38,055 nt of DNA, taken from positions 1-38,055 of the forward strand of contig JAGRPC010000057.1 in NCBI GenBank assembly GCA_020439925.1, written 5' to 3'. The notes under the pieces are model-generated. The model had not been told where the DNA came from, made no database searches, and was given only the letters and a program-made list of their open reading frames with translations. The stretch comes from Verrucomicrobiia bacterium. GTDB taxonomy: Bacteria; Verrucomicrobiota; Verrucomicrobiia; Verrucomicrobiales; DEV007. A program made the position numbers and the translations under genes. Positions 1-7,514 of the stretch are shown here, in pieces (the stretch's first letter is position 1; each line of letters starts with the position of its first letter).

Positions 1-1576
1 TGCCGGTGCCCTTGAACTCCTGGAAAATCGCCTCGTCCGCCTTGCTGTTGGTCTGCACGAGCGCCGTGGCAATGATGGTGAGCGAGCCGGCCTCCCGGGT
101 ATTACGTGCCGCCGCAAAGATTCGGCGAGGAACTTCCAGCGCCCCGACGATGAGACCGCCGCTCGCGGTGCCGCGTTTTCCTCCACCTCGCATCTGGCTG
201 TTGAAGGCGCGGGCCAGGCGAGTGATCGAATCCATGAGCATCACGACGTGACGCCCACTTTCGACGAGACGCTTGGCACGTTCGATCGCGAGAAGGGCGA
301 TGCGGGTGTGGTCTTTCGCTTCGGAGTCGTTGGAACTGGAGAACACTTCGACATCCGGAAACGTCCGCTCGAAATCGGTCACTTCTTCGGGCCTTTCATC
401 GACAAGAAGGACCATGAGGTGGATCTCTTCATCGTAGTTCTTGAGGAGACCTTCGGCGATATGATGAAGAAAGGTCGTTTTGCCCGTTCGCGGAGGGGCA
501 ACGATGAGGCCGCGCTGGCCCCGGCCGATAGGCGCAACCAGATCGATGACCCGCGTTGTGAGCCGGGCCGGATCGGTTTCAAGGGTAAGCTTCTTGTTGG
601 GATTGATCGCAGTCAGTTCCTCGAAATAGGGGAGACGCGCGCATTCCTCTGGCGGGCGGTCGTTGATGGAGAGAATCTCCGTCAATTGAGGGCCGCGCAA
701 TCCCTGCTTGGAGACGCACCGGACCATGTGCCCGTCACGGAGACCGAAAATACGCACCACCTCCGGGGTGATGAAGACATCCTTCGGCGACTGCTGGAAT
801 CCCCGGATGCGCTCGCGCAGGAAGCCGAAACCCTTGGGGGAGATCTCGACAATGCCCTCCGACTCAACTGCCGGTGAGGATTCGAGCAACTCGGCTTCGC
901 GGGCACGCTCCTTTTCGCGGCGCTCGAGATAGCGCTGCTTGCGGGTCTTGAAGACCCTGGGCTCTCCGTTTTCGCCCTCGGTGGTGCCGTTCTCATCCTC
1001 TCCCTCCGGAAGGTCGGCAAAGGACTCATCCGATTCGTCACGGTCATGACCTTGGGCATAACCCTCGGAGTAATTCTCGCGCTCGCGGTTCTCTCCATTT
1101 TGATCACGCGGCCCCTTGCGGCGGCGACGCCGGGAATTGCGTTTCCGCCCCGAGCCTTCGGATCGATTCGCGGATTCGTGAGAAAAGGTTTCTCCTGCCG
1201 TGTGATTCCGAGTTTTTTCCTCCAGTCCTTGGCTCCTTCCTGAGATGCCTTCGGGTTCAGCTTCGGAAGCAGCCAGCGAAACGGGTGCCGATTCGGTCGG
1301 TGAAGGAATTGCAATTGAAGGAGAAGCCGTGGCAGATGCCGTTTCCGACACCGGCATTTCGGATTTGGGAAGGGGCGGATGAGTTGCGGAGGTGGATGAA
1401 ACGGCCTCGGAAGAGCCGATTTCTTCTGACGCGCTCGCAACCCGCTTCTTTGCCGAAGACACAGTTGTTTTCCTTTGAGCCCTCTTTCGCGATACCGGAG
1501 CCTCCGACTCGCCATGCGCAGATTGAGATGGCGCTTCAAAATTGCCGGTCTCTTCGAGAAATTCAGATTCGCTCAT
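1..1576 (-). CDS. rho: Transcription termination factor Rho, 3' end cut by window edge
   Basis: Rho is a hexameric RNA-dependent ATPase/helicase that ends transcription. The reading frame starts at the ATG at 1576 and stays open to base 1, giving 525 visible residues. Residues 1-240 are a low-complexity extension, first Ser/Ala/Thr/Pro-rich, then Arg-rich (about 144-155) and Asp/Glu/Asn/Gly-rich (about 157-207). A cold-shock-like RNA-binding domain follows (about 241-305, core PKGFGFLR, VFITPEVVR). The ATPase begins with IGRGQRGLIVAPPRTGKT, placing the Walker A lysine at 366; LVDERPEEVTDFER and LLAIERAKRLVESGR come next, and the last visible residues are FQEFKGTG. By comparison with E. coli Rho (419 residues) about 75 C-terminal residues lie outside the window. 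No Shine-Dalgarno precedes the ATG. The family call is secure; long N-terminal extensions are known in Rho of several phyla. Confidence 0.97.
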   Translation of the reverse strand, partial: MSESEFLEETGNFEAPSQSAHGESEAPVSRKRAQRKTTVSSAKKRVASASEEIGSSEAVSSTSATHPPLPKSEMPVSETASATASPSIAIPSPTESAPVSLAASEAEPEGISGRSQGLEEKTRNHTAGETFSHESANRSEGSGRKRNSRRRRRKGPRDQNGENRERENYSEGYAQGHDRDESDESFADLPEGEDENGTTEGENGEPRVFKTRKQRYLERREKERAREAELLESSPAVESEGIVEISPKGFGFLRERIRGFQQSPKDVFITPEVVRIFGLRDGHMVRCVSKQGLRGPQLTEILSINDRPPEECARLPYFEELTAINPNKKLTLETDPARLTTRVIDLVAPIGRGQRGLIVAPPRTGKTTFLHHIAEGLLKNYDEEIHLMVLLVDERPEEVTDFERTFPDVEVFSSSNDSEAKDHTRIALLAIERAKRLVESGRHVVMLMDSITRLARAFNSQMRGGGKRGTASGGLIVGALEVPRRIFAAARNTREAGSLTIIATALVQTNSKADEAIFQEFKGTG

Positions 1577-1965
1577 GAACAGGAGAGAGGAAAGCGGGGG
1601 GCTGAGAGGGAAATTCGCGCTTGAAGCCGTGATTCAGGCGGCAATGCCTTCGAGGCTTTTCGTTTCGAAATCACGGCTGCATCCATGACTCCTTGGAGCA
1701 AGGTGCATGGGAACGAGCCGATGAGGCTGGGAAATTCACGACTGAAAATAATGAAAATTTTTGAAATTCGACAAAAGACGAACTTCAAGAATGAGACCGA
1801 AGTGGCGTCGCGAGTAGCAACGGGGCCGGCCGTCCCTTAATCCGAAGGAGAGAAATGCGCCCGGCGGGGTGAAAAAGGGCGCCGCGGACTCCCTATCTGA
1901 AAGCGTTCAGGGACATCGAAGTCTCTCCCGTTCCGCGCTTTCGCGCAAGTCTTTTTTTAGTTCCC
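1577..1965. other. Intergenic region between panB and rho
   Basis: This 389-base gap lies downstream of panB and upstream of rho, both on the minus strand. I see no convincing gene in it. It should hold the rho promoter and 5' leader; an AT-rich stretch at about 1741-1780 is the best place. On the plus strand a 4-bp GCGC/GCGC hairpin near 1937-1948 is followed by a run of seven T (about 1952-1958), but the stem is too weak to call a terminator, and no plus-strand gene would use it. Confidence 0.6.
1745..1774 (-). promoter_or_regulatory. Possible rho promoter
   Basis: Read on the minus strand, TTGTCG (1769-1774) and TATTTT (1745-1750) are separated by 18 bases inside an AT-rich patch, about 170 bases upstream of the rho start. 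Matches to the sigma-70 consensus are partial, so this is only a candidate. Confidence 0.25.
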
Positions 1966-2739
1966 CTAAGCATCTACCTTGTCACTATCCACCACCTCTT
2001 CCCGGTAAGCGTCGAGGGATTTCCGGATCACTTCTGCCACATTGCCGTGAACCTTGGCGAAGGGAGGAACAAACCAGGGGAAGGCCCCAATGACATCGTG
2101 GAGGACCCTCACCTGACCATCGCAACCCTTTCCGGAACCGATTCCGATGGTCGGTATCCGGAGAGATCGGGTCATCTCCGTAGCCACACGTGCCACCATG
2201 CTCTCGAGAACAACAGCGAAGGCACCTGCCTCCTCGAGAGCCAGACCAGCCTCGAGCAGTTCTTTGGCTTCCGCCGCGACTCGTCCTTTCTTCCTATAGC
2301 CACCTTCTTCGCGGACTCTCTGGGGCAGCATTCCGAGGTGGGCGCAAAGCGGAATGCCTGAATCGACGATCTTCCGGACCTTGGCGACTTGTTCGATGCC
2401 ACCCTCAAGTTTCACCGCGTCTGCCCCGGCTTCGATGAGCCTGCGAGAACTGTCGATCGCCTCGTCGGGATCCCTGTAGGTATCGATGGGGAGGTCGGCA
2501 ACCAGGACGGCCTTTTGCACTCCTCTACGGACTATCCTGGTGTGATAAACCATCTGATCAAGGGTCACTGAGGTGGTGTCTTCACAACCGGCCACCATCA
2601 TGCCAAGGGAATCGCCCACCAGGATCAACTGAATTCCTGCTTCGTCGCACAGCCGTCCTCCCGGGTAATCGTAGGCAGTGATGGCGGTGATCGGCGCTTT
2701 AAGCCGGTTTGAAAGAGGGTGCGGAGGGAAGGTTTTCAT
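1966..2739 (-). CDS. panB: 3-methyl-2-oxobutanoate hydroxymethyltransferase (PanB)
   Basis: PanB transfers a hydroxymethyl group from 5,10-methylenetetrahydrofolate to 2-oxoisovalerate to make ketopantoate, the first committed step to pantothenate and CoA, in the cytoplasm. The 257 residues cover the whole TIM-barrel family (E. coli 264). Visible signatures are ITAYDYPGG, LVGDSLGM, VADLP, VKLEGG, AHLGMLPQ and GIGSGKGCDGQ. Family metal ligands map to Asp43, Asp82 and Glu112, and the catalytic glutamate to Glu179 in VVLESM. The ATG at 2739 gives a normal N-terminus but has no clear Shine-Dalgarno. No panC or panD is adjacent; the gene appears to be transcribed alone from an AT-rich promoter region about 80 bases upstream. 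The assignment is secure. Confidence 0.96.
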   Translation of the reverse strand: MKTFPPHPLSNRLKAPITAITAYDYPGGRLCDEAGIQLILVGDSLGMMVAGCEDTTSVTLDQMVYHTRIVRRGVQKAVLVADLPIDTYRDPDEAIDSSRRLIEAGADAVKLEGGIEQVAKVRKIVDSGIPLCAHLGMLPQRVREEGGYRKKGRVAAEAKELLEAGLALEEAGAFAVVLESMVARVATEMTRSLRIPTIGIGSGKGCDGQVRVLHDVIGAFPWFVPPFAKVHGNVAEVIRKSLDAYREEVVDSDKVDA

Positions 2740-2791
2740 GGCTGCTAAACCTGGAAAGCAGGGTAGGGGAGGAAATAAAATCTCAAGAAAG

Positions 2792-2821
2792 ATTATGAAA
2801 ATATTGACTAATTATGAAAAT
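2792..2821. repeat. Short direct repeat upstream of panB
   Basis: The 11-base word ATTATGAAAAT occurs at 2792-2802 and again at 2811-2821, start points 19 bases apart (roughly two helical turns). It lies just downstream of the candidate panB -10 box, in the leader. The position would fit a repressor binding site, but the AT-rich composition makes a chance repeat possible. Confidence 0.35.
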
Positions 2822-2825
2822 TATA
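2820..2825 (-). promoter_or_regulatory. Candidate -10 box for panB
   Basis: A perfect TATAAT on the minus strand lies about 80 bases upstream of the panB ATG, inside an AT-rich region that contrasts with the GC-rich surroundings. The -35 region is weak: TGTTTG at 17 bases spacing is the best match. Confidence 0.45.
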
Positions 2826-3045
2826 TAAACTTCCTCCTAACACAAACACTCGCTTCCAACCGCCGCCTCCGAAGTTTCCTCTGTCTCCGCCAGCCCTTCA
2901 AGTCCTGCCGATCCCGTTTCCGCAGAACCTGGACAACTTGGAGAAGTCTGAAGAAACCGGATGTCGGTAGGAAGAACAGACAAACAGATGGTAAACGACA
3001 CAACAAGAAGGCTGGAGTTTTATCCAGTCCGGCAAAGCCTCTTCG

Positions 3046-3099
3046 AAAACCGGATTCCCGCAATCGGAATTTGGGAAAAGGGGGCGGGATTCCGGTTTC
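3046..3099. repeat. Imperfect inverted repeat in panB-rsmI gap
   Basis: The arm AAAACCGGATTCCCGC (3046-3061) is nearly the reverse complement of GCGGGATTCCGGTTTC (3084-3099), with one mismatch and about 22 bases between. No T-run follows on either strand, so it is not a standard terminator. It could be a structured RNA element, a relic of a mobile palindromic repeat, or chance. Confidence 0.4.
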
Positions 3100-3283
3100 A
3101 ACAACGGTATGACAAGAGCAAACGTCCCACTTCGGACCGTCCCACTCCCCGTCGACGTCAACGAAACCTTTCTCTGCCGGACCGGGGTATCTCTCCCTCG
3201 CCGCTTCCTCAACAAGATGCGGTAGCGCCCTTTTGACGTGTCACGAGAACGACTTTGTCCGCAAGGACATTGGTGAAGAGATG

Positions 3284-3324
3284 AAAAGCGGGGGCGGAAC
3301 CGGGCTGGTTCCGCCCCCAGCTTT
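3284..3324 (-). terminator. Intrinsic terminator after rsmI
   Basis: A perfect 12-bp stem (GGGGGCGGAACC at 3290-3301 pairing with GGTTCCGCCCCC at 3307-3318) with a 5-base loop begins a few bases beyond the rsmI stop codon. On the minus strand it is followed by GCTTTTC, a short T-run. AAAGC/GCTTT can extend the stem with one bulge. It closes the bamD-like/lptE-like/rsmI transcription unit. Confidence 0.8.
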
Positions 3325-4038
3325 CTATTCACTCGAAGCCTGATCTCTTCCGGCCCCCCTGATGAGGAGGGTTATCTCTCCCTTTGCAGGATTCTCGGAA
3401 AAATAGGCGGACAATTCACCGGCGGCTCCTCGATGATAGGTCTCGAACCGTTTTGTCAGTTCCCTGGCCACACAGACTTCACGATCCGGGGCTAGTTCGC
3501 GGATAGCCTCGAGCGTCTTGAGGAGGCGATGAGGGGACTCGTAGAAAATCGAGGTCTCGCGCCGGACCAGAGCTTCGCGAACTTCACGGGCGCGCCGGCC
3601 GGACTTCACCGGCAGAAATCCGCCGAAATAGAAGGCATCGCTGGGAAGTCCCGAACCTGCCAGAGCGGTCACTACGGCACAGGGGCCGGGCAGGGCTTCC
3701 ACCCTCAATCCCGATTCCAGGGCGGCATTGACAAGACGGTATCCCGGATCCGAGATGCCCGGGGTTCCGGCATCGGAGAGGTAGACAAGCCGCAAGCCCG
3801 CCGCGACACGACTCACGAGGTCAGGGACACGATGCCGCTCATTGTGTTCGTGGAGAGAGACCAGCTCCTTGTCGCGAATTCCGAGGTGTTCGAGAAGTTT
3901 CCGCGAATGTCGGGTGTCTTCGCAGGCCACAAGATCGGCCTCCCGGATCGCCTCGGCCGCACGGAATGTGATGTCCCCAAGATTACCGATCGGAGTGGCG
4001 ACCAGTTGAACGATTGCGTGGGATGGAGAGGAGTTCAC
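3325..4038 (-). CDS. rsmI: 16S rRNA (cytidine-1402-2'-O)-methyltransferase (RsmI)
   Basis: RsmI uses S-adenosylmethionine to 2'-O-methylate C1402 in the decoding centre of 16S rRNA. The 237 residues show the tetrapyrrole-methylase-fold signatures of this family: VATPIGNLGDIT near the N-terminus, ACEDTRHSRKLLEHLGI, YLSDAGTPGISDPGYRLV, ALPGPCAVVTALAGSGLP, and FYESPHRLLKTL. It is shorter than E. coli RsmI (286 residues) and ends just after the catalytic fold (KGEITLLIRG), lacking the usual C-terminal extension. The start is GTG at 4038, supported by AAGGAG seven bases upstream. The lptE-like gene ends 38 bases upstream, so the two are probably co-transcribed. The assignment is secure. Confidence 0.95.
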   Translation of the reverse strand: MNSSPSHAIVQLVATPIGNLGDITFRAAEAIREADLVACEDTRHSRKLLEHLGIRDKELVSLHEHNERHRVPDLVSRVAAGLRLVYLSDAGTPGISDPGYRLVNAALESGLRVEALPGPCAVVTALAGSGLPSDAFYFGGFLPVKSGRRAREVREALVRRETSIFYESPHRLLKTLEAIRELAPDREVCVARELTKRFETYHRGAAGELSAYFSENPAKGEITLLIRGAGRDQASSE

Positions 4039-4045
4039 GACACGG

Positions 4046-4051
4046 CTCCTT
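4046..4051 (-). promoter_or_regulatory. Shine-Dalgarno of rsmI
   Basis: AAGGAG on the minus strand, seven bases before the GTG at 4038. It fixes the non-ATG start of rsmI and is one of the few clear ribosome binding sites in the window. Confidence 0.75.
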
Positions 4052-4076
4052 CTCGGAAAAACTCGGCTTTATTACC

Positions 4077-4700
4077 TCACCAACCGTTGGCAAGCTGGGA
4101 AACGATTTTGTCGGCCGCATCCTGGGCGGCCACCGAAAAGGCGTTGCGCTCTCCCACTTGATAACTGGCGTCCACGAACTGGATCGTTTCTCCCACCACG
4201 AGACCTTGCCGGGCTCCATAGACAAACGAATCGTCCGACTTTCCATCCGGTCCCTCGGAAACGTTGTCCGATTCGTCATCGCTACCATCCCCATCCTCGT
4301 CATATCCTCGTTTGCCGATACGGGCTCCCGTGACCGGGTCCTCAAGATGGAATTCCACGTAAATGAACAGACTGAGTTCACGTGAACGGAGCGTATCTGT
4401 GCGCACGGCTCGAAGCTGACGTTTCCGAATCTCGCGAATCGTCCCCACGAGGACGGCATCGCAATTGTTTCGGGTCGCAACCTTGAAAGTTCCATCTGAC
4501 TGCAATCCAGCGAGGACGGCATTCGTCACCAAACTGGAGAGTCGGGGCTCCAGTGTAAGGTTCCGGAAAGGGGGGACGTGGATCTTTTCGATGCCCATGT
4601 AGGTGCCGGGCTTGACTTCGCCAAGCCGGTAGCCCGCGCATCCGGATAAAAACAAACCGGCAAAGAGAGCGAGGGGTAAAAACGAAATCCGAAACTTCAT
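4077..4700 (-). CDS. LptE-like outer-membrane lipoprotein with acidic insertion
   Basis: The 207-residue protein starts with a lipoprotein signal peptide (MKFRISFLPLALFAGLFLSG, lipobox LSGC, Cys21), followed by AGYRLG, the opening typical of LptE. LptE plugs the LptD translocon that inserts lipopolysaccharide into the outer membrane. IHVPPFRNLT, LSSLVTNAVLAGLQSDG, ADAVLVG-like and the C-terminal helix AAQDAADKIVSQLANGW fit the LptE/LptE-like family. Residues 133-157 form an unusual acidic insertion (YDEDGDGSDDESD and following), resembling Asp-rich calcium-binding loops. The gene sits between a bamD-like gene and rsmI, on the same strand. An envelope role is inferred from family and lipobox. 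No LptD is in the window, so the specific LptE label is likely rather than certain. Confidence 0.8.
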   Translation of the reverse strand: MKFRISFLPLALFAGLFLSGCAGYRLGEVKPGTYMGIEKIHVPPFRNLTLEPRLSSLVTNAVLAGLQSDGTFKVATRNNCDAVLVGTIREIRKRQLRAVRTDTLRSRELSLFIYVEFHLEDPVTGARIGKRGYDEDGDGSDDESDNVSEGPDGKSDDSFVYGARQGLVVGETIQFVDASYQVGERNAFSVAAQDAADKIVSQLANGW

Positions 4701-4797
4701 GGAGGAGCGGCACCAGACAAGTTCCCGAAACTAGGCGGGTTTGCCGGAAAAAACAAGCCGGAAGAGACGATGCCTTTTCCCGTGGAGACGGGACCGG

Positions 4798-5934
4798 TTA
4801 GTTCGCCGGTGGAGGCGAGGGAATCTCTGCGATACCTGAACTGCCCGCATTTGAGGGAGCCGATGCTTCGGCTGGAAGCGGGACAACGGAATCATTCGAT
4901 GTGCGCATTTCCACCTTATCCCTCTTGAGCGGGTTCGGACCGAACATCCCCGCCTTCTTCTCGACCGAATTTGCCTGACCGTCGAGAATGGCCAGTCGCT
5001 CCCGGGCTTTGGATGCCCAGGAAGTATTGGGGTTTTTCACCACCTCCCGGAAGTAAACCCGCGCGGAATCAGGTTTGCCGCTCTTCTCATAGAACATTCC
5101 CGTGTTGTAGAGTTTCTCCATTGAGCGCTCTTCAATAGTCTGAAGGTCGGATTTTACTTCCGCGGCGCGCTGATCCTGCGGATTCTGATTCACAAAATCC
5201 AGCCCGGCTTCGACCTGAGCCCGATCTTTGACGGGGCTGTTCGACTTTTCCGCGGTAACGCCTCGGAGTTTGAAGATCTGGTATTGAGCTTCCTTGGCAG
5301 TCTCAGTTTCCGGATACTTGTCGACGACCTTCTGAAAGGAAGCAATTGCCGGGTCCATCTCCCCGATTTCGGTTTTCACGTAACCGATCGCAAGGAGCGA
5401 TTTCGGTGCATATTCGGTGAAGGGGGCGCTTTCGCTGATCTGCTCGAACATTTCCACCAACTTCGACGGCTGGATCGGCGCTCCGATACCCAAAAGCCCT
5501 TTTTTTTCGCTTTTCCGATAGCCTTCCGCAATTTCGTATTGGTGCCGCACCGCCTCGTTGAAATTCGGTGAATTCCGATGATTCGTGATGAGTTCCTGAT
5601 ATTCCTCAAAGGCTTTGCGACCGTCACCTTCGGCCTCGAGCATACGAGCGTAACCGAATTTGGCTTCACCACCGGCATTGGTGCGGGGATAAGAATTGCT
5701 GATATTCTTGTAGGCATCCCGAGCCTGGCGCTTTTTACCGGCATTTTCGTATCCCTGTGCCTTTCCGAGCATCTCCGTGGCCTTGGCTTCCTGGGATCCA
5801 AGTTGCTCCGCGCTCAACACCTTCTTGTCCTCGGTCTTTTTGAACAAACCTCCGAGAAAGGCATGTGATGGCTGAAGCAAGGAAGAAAACGCCAGGGTTC
5901 CGGCTAAGAGACTTCGAGTAAAGCGATGGGTCAT
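4798..5934 (-). CDS. Exported TPR protein, BamD-like
   Basis: I take the ATG at 5934, because it puts a signal peptide (MTHRFTRSLLAGTLAFSSLL, likely cut after SHA) at the N-terminus; an in-frame TTG at 5961 would add nine polar residues. The 378 residues hold several tetratricopeptide-like helix pairs, for example GKKRQARDAYKNISNSYPRT, GDGRKAFEEYQELITNHRNS, GEMDPAIASFQKVVDKYPET and GKPDSARVYFREVVKNPN. This spacing and the YP/NP ends resemble BamD/YbgF-type proteins of outer-membrane assembly. There is no lipobox cysteine, so unlike classical BamD it would be periplasmic. The C-terminus is Pro/Ser/Ala-rich. It precedes lptE-like and rsmI with an 97-base gap. Export and TPR fold are well supported; the BamD role is inference. 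Confidence 0.75.
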   Translation of the reverse strand: MTHRFTRSLLAGTLAFSSLLQPSHAFLGGLFKKTEDKKVLSAEQLGSQEAKATEMLGKAQGYENAGKKRQARDAYKNISNSYPRTNAGGEAKFGYARMLEAEGDGRKAFEEYQELITNHRNSPNFNEAVRHQYEIAEGYRKSEKKGLLGIGAPIQPSKLVEMFEQISESAPFTEYAPKSLLAIGYVKTEIGEMDPAIASFQKVVDKYPETETAKEAQYQIFKLRGVTAEKSNSPVKDRAQVEAGLDFVNQNPQDQRAAEVKSDLQTIEERSMEKLYNTGMFYEKSGKPDSARVYFREVVKNPNTSWASKARERLAILDGQANSVEKKAGMFGPNPLKRDKVEMRTSNDSVVPLPAEASAPSNAGSSGIAEIPSPPPAN

Positions 5935-6298
5935 TTGAACTTGGGGGCGTTGATGCGGCAACCTAAACGAATCCGGTTTTCCTTCAAACGCGGATTCCCG
6001 GTTGGTCGGGTTCCGAAGAGGCGGAGATGACGGATTCAGCAGCTTAACGATTCAGATCTGCTGACTGACGCGGGACCGGAACATTCCATGTGGAACACAG
6101 CCGGGCGTGCCAATCACGTTTCTGGAACGCTACAGAAGGCCAGATTCTTAGATTCCGCACATCGCCTCACACCGAGGTCGGCCTGCTTATAACTTCCTAC
6201 AATATATGTAATGTAAAACGGGACAATATCCCTTGGGCCTGCCGAGCCGTCCCGGCTTCCCATCTCTTTTTCCCATCTCCCATTGAGAATCTGTGGGC
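5935..6298. other. Intergenic region upstream of the BamD-like gene
   Basis: The gap between the BamD-like gene and the cytochrome c peroxidase gene contains no convincing coding sequence. An AT-rich patch (about 6185-6230) is the most likely place for the promoter of the BamD-like/lptE-like/rsmI unit; minus-strand TTGTCC and TATTGT 16 bases apart are visible there, a weak match only. Confidence 0.5.
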
Positions 6299-6330
6299 GC
6301 AAAAAAGCCCCGGAAATCTTCCGGGGCTTT
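6299..6330 (-). terminator. Intrinsic terminator after cytochrome c peroxidase gene
   Basis: A perfect 12-bp stem, AAAGCCCCGGAA (6304-6315) and TTCCGGGGCTTT (6319-6330), with a 3-base loop. On the minus strand it runs into TTTTTT (6306-6301). It begins about 33 bases past the stop at 6364. This is the clearest terminator in the window. Confidence 0.9.
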
Positions 6331-6363
6331 CTAATGAAAACTCGAGAAGTAGAGTTCTGCGGC

Positions 6364-7383
6364 TCAACCCTTGGGCGTATCCGGTCCGTCTTCGGGAAGT
6401 TCCGGCTTCTTGATGTAAGCCTCGTCAACACTACCCTTCAGGGATCCGAGGAAAGCCACGATGGCATTGGTGTCTTCGCTGGAAAGCGTCCGACCGAGCT
6501 GGAACTCCGCCATCTTGTTTACCATTTCTTCCAGGCTGGCGATCGATCCGTCGTGGAGATACGGTCCTGTCTCAGTGATGTTCCGCAAGCTGGGCACCTT
6601 GAAAAAATACTTGTCTACATCATTCTTGGTGTGCTCATAGCGGCCAAGATCCTTGGTCGGCCACTCTTTCACCAAGCCGAGTTTCTGGAAGAGGTGCCCC
6701 CCTACTCCCATTCCGTTGTGACAAACGGTGCAACCCGTTGTCACAAAGAGATTAAGACCTTGTTTTTCCACATCGGAAAGAGCAGTGTCGTCTCCCTTTA
6801 GAAACGCGTCGAATCGGGATGGGGTCATCAATTTGCGCTCGAATGCTCCAATTGCCTTACCGACATTCTCATAAGTAAGTGGGTTTTTCTCCTCCGGAAA
6901 GGCTTTTGCGAAAGCCTCCACATAGCCGGGAATCGATTTCAAGACATTGAGCACATAGGCTTCGTCAGGCATCCCCATTTCAATGGGATTCAACACCGGG
7001 CCTACAGCTTGGGCCTCCACGTCGGCTGCGCGGCCGTCCCAGAACTGGGCAATATGGATGGCGGCGTTGTAGACCGTCGGGGCAGACCTTCCCCCGGTCT
7101 GTTCGTGAATTCCGGTTGAAACCGGCTTGCCATCATCTCCAAAACTAGCCAGATCGTGGCAGGAATTGCAGGAAACGGTTCGGTTCTTCGAGAGACGCGT
7201 TTCGTAGTAGAGCATGCGTCCCAGGTTGATTTTGGCCTCCGTCAGAGGATTGGCGGGGTTTTCCGCGACTTCCAGGATCGGCTGGAACATCCCGAGAAGG
7301 GCGCGATTGACTTCAGTCTGGGCGAAAGCAGGGCTTCCGGCGGCCAGACCCATGGCGAGGAGGATAAGGATACGACGTTTCAT
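6364..7383 (-). CDS. Di-heme cytochrome c peroxidase / MauG family protein
   Basis: The ATG at 7383 gives a signal peptide (MKRRILILLAMGLAAGSPAF, cut after AFA), so the protein works in the periplasm; an upstream in-frame start at 7464 would bury it. The 339 residues carry two c-type heme sites, CNSCH (72-76) and CTVCH (218-222). Family motifs include LGRMLYYETRLSKNRTVSC, GGRSAPTVYNAA, QFWDGRAADVEAQA, NPIEMG, and the C-terminal VPSLRNITETGPYLHDG followed by LEEMVNKMAEFQLG, where Met291 is the likely axial heme ligand. Family members reduce hydrogen peroxide with electrons from small cytochromes, or oxidise protein partners (MauG). No mau genes are near, so peroxidase is more likely. It is divergent from the membrane-protein gene at 7515 and ends in a strong terminator. 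Confidence 0.93.
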   Translation of the reverse strand: MKRRILILLAMGLAAGSPAFAQTEVNRALLGMFQPILEVAENPANPLTEAKINLGRMLYYETRLSKNRTVSCNSCHDLASFGDDGKPVSTGIHEQTGGRSAPTVYNAAIHIAQFWDGRAADVEAQAVGPVLNPIEMGMPDEAYVLNVLKSIPGYVEAFAKAFPEEKNPLTYENVGKAIGAFERKLMTPSRFDAFLKGDDTALSDVEKQGLNLFVTTGCTVCHNGMGVGGHLFQKLGLVKEWPTKDLGRYEHTKNDVDKYFFKVPSLRNITETGPYLHDGSIASLEEMVNKMAEFQLGRTLSSEDTNAIVAFLGSLKGSVDEAYIKKPELPEDGPDTPKG

Positions 7384-7514
7384 GCGGTGGTAGATTTGAC
7401 CCTGTTTACGTTCGAACAGAACAAAACGACGTCTATTTTTCGCAAATCCTCGCCGCTTCAGCAATCATTTTGCCCCAATGTAACGGGATCGCGCCTCGTT
7501 GCGTCTACTTCGTG

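Larger units (their letters stand above)
2740..3283. other. Long intergenic region between rsmI and panB
   Basis: This is the largest gap in the window (about 545 bases up to the rsmI terminator). The few open frames in it are short, overlap each other on both strands and resemble no family I know, so I do not call a gene. The panB-proximal part (2780-2830) is very AT-rich and holds a promoter and a direct repeat. The middle holds a 16-bp imperfect inverted repeat (3046-3099). The rest shows nothing I can name. Confidence 0.6.

Noticed and set aside
682-1539. Minus-strand frame of 285 codons within rho
   Set aside because: It lies in another frame of rho. The rho frame itself is open to the window edge and carries RNA-binding and Walker motifs; the alternative is an Arg/Pro-rich shadow.
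2898-3332. Minus-strand frame of 144 codons in the panB-rsmI gap
   Set aside because: It starts inside the end of rsmI, crosses the rsmI terminator stem and the inverted repeat, and its translation looks random.
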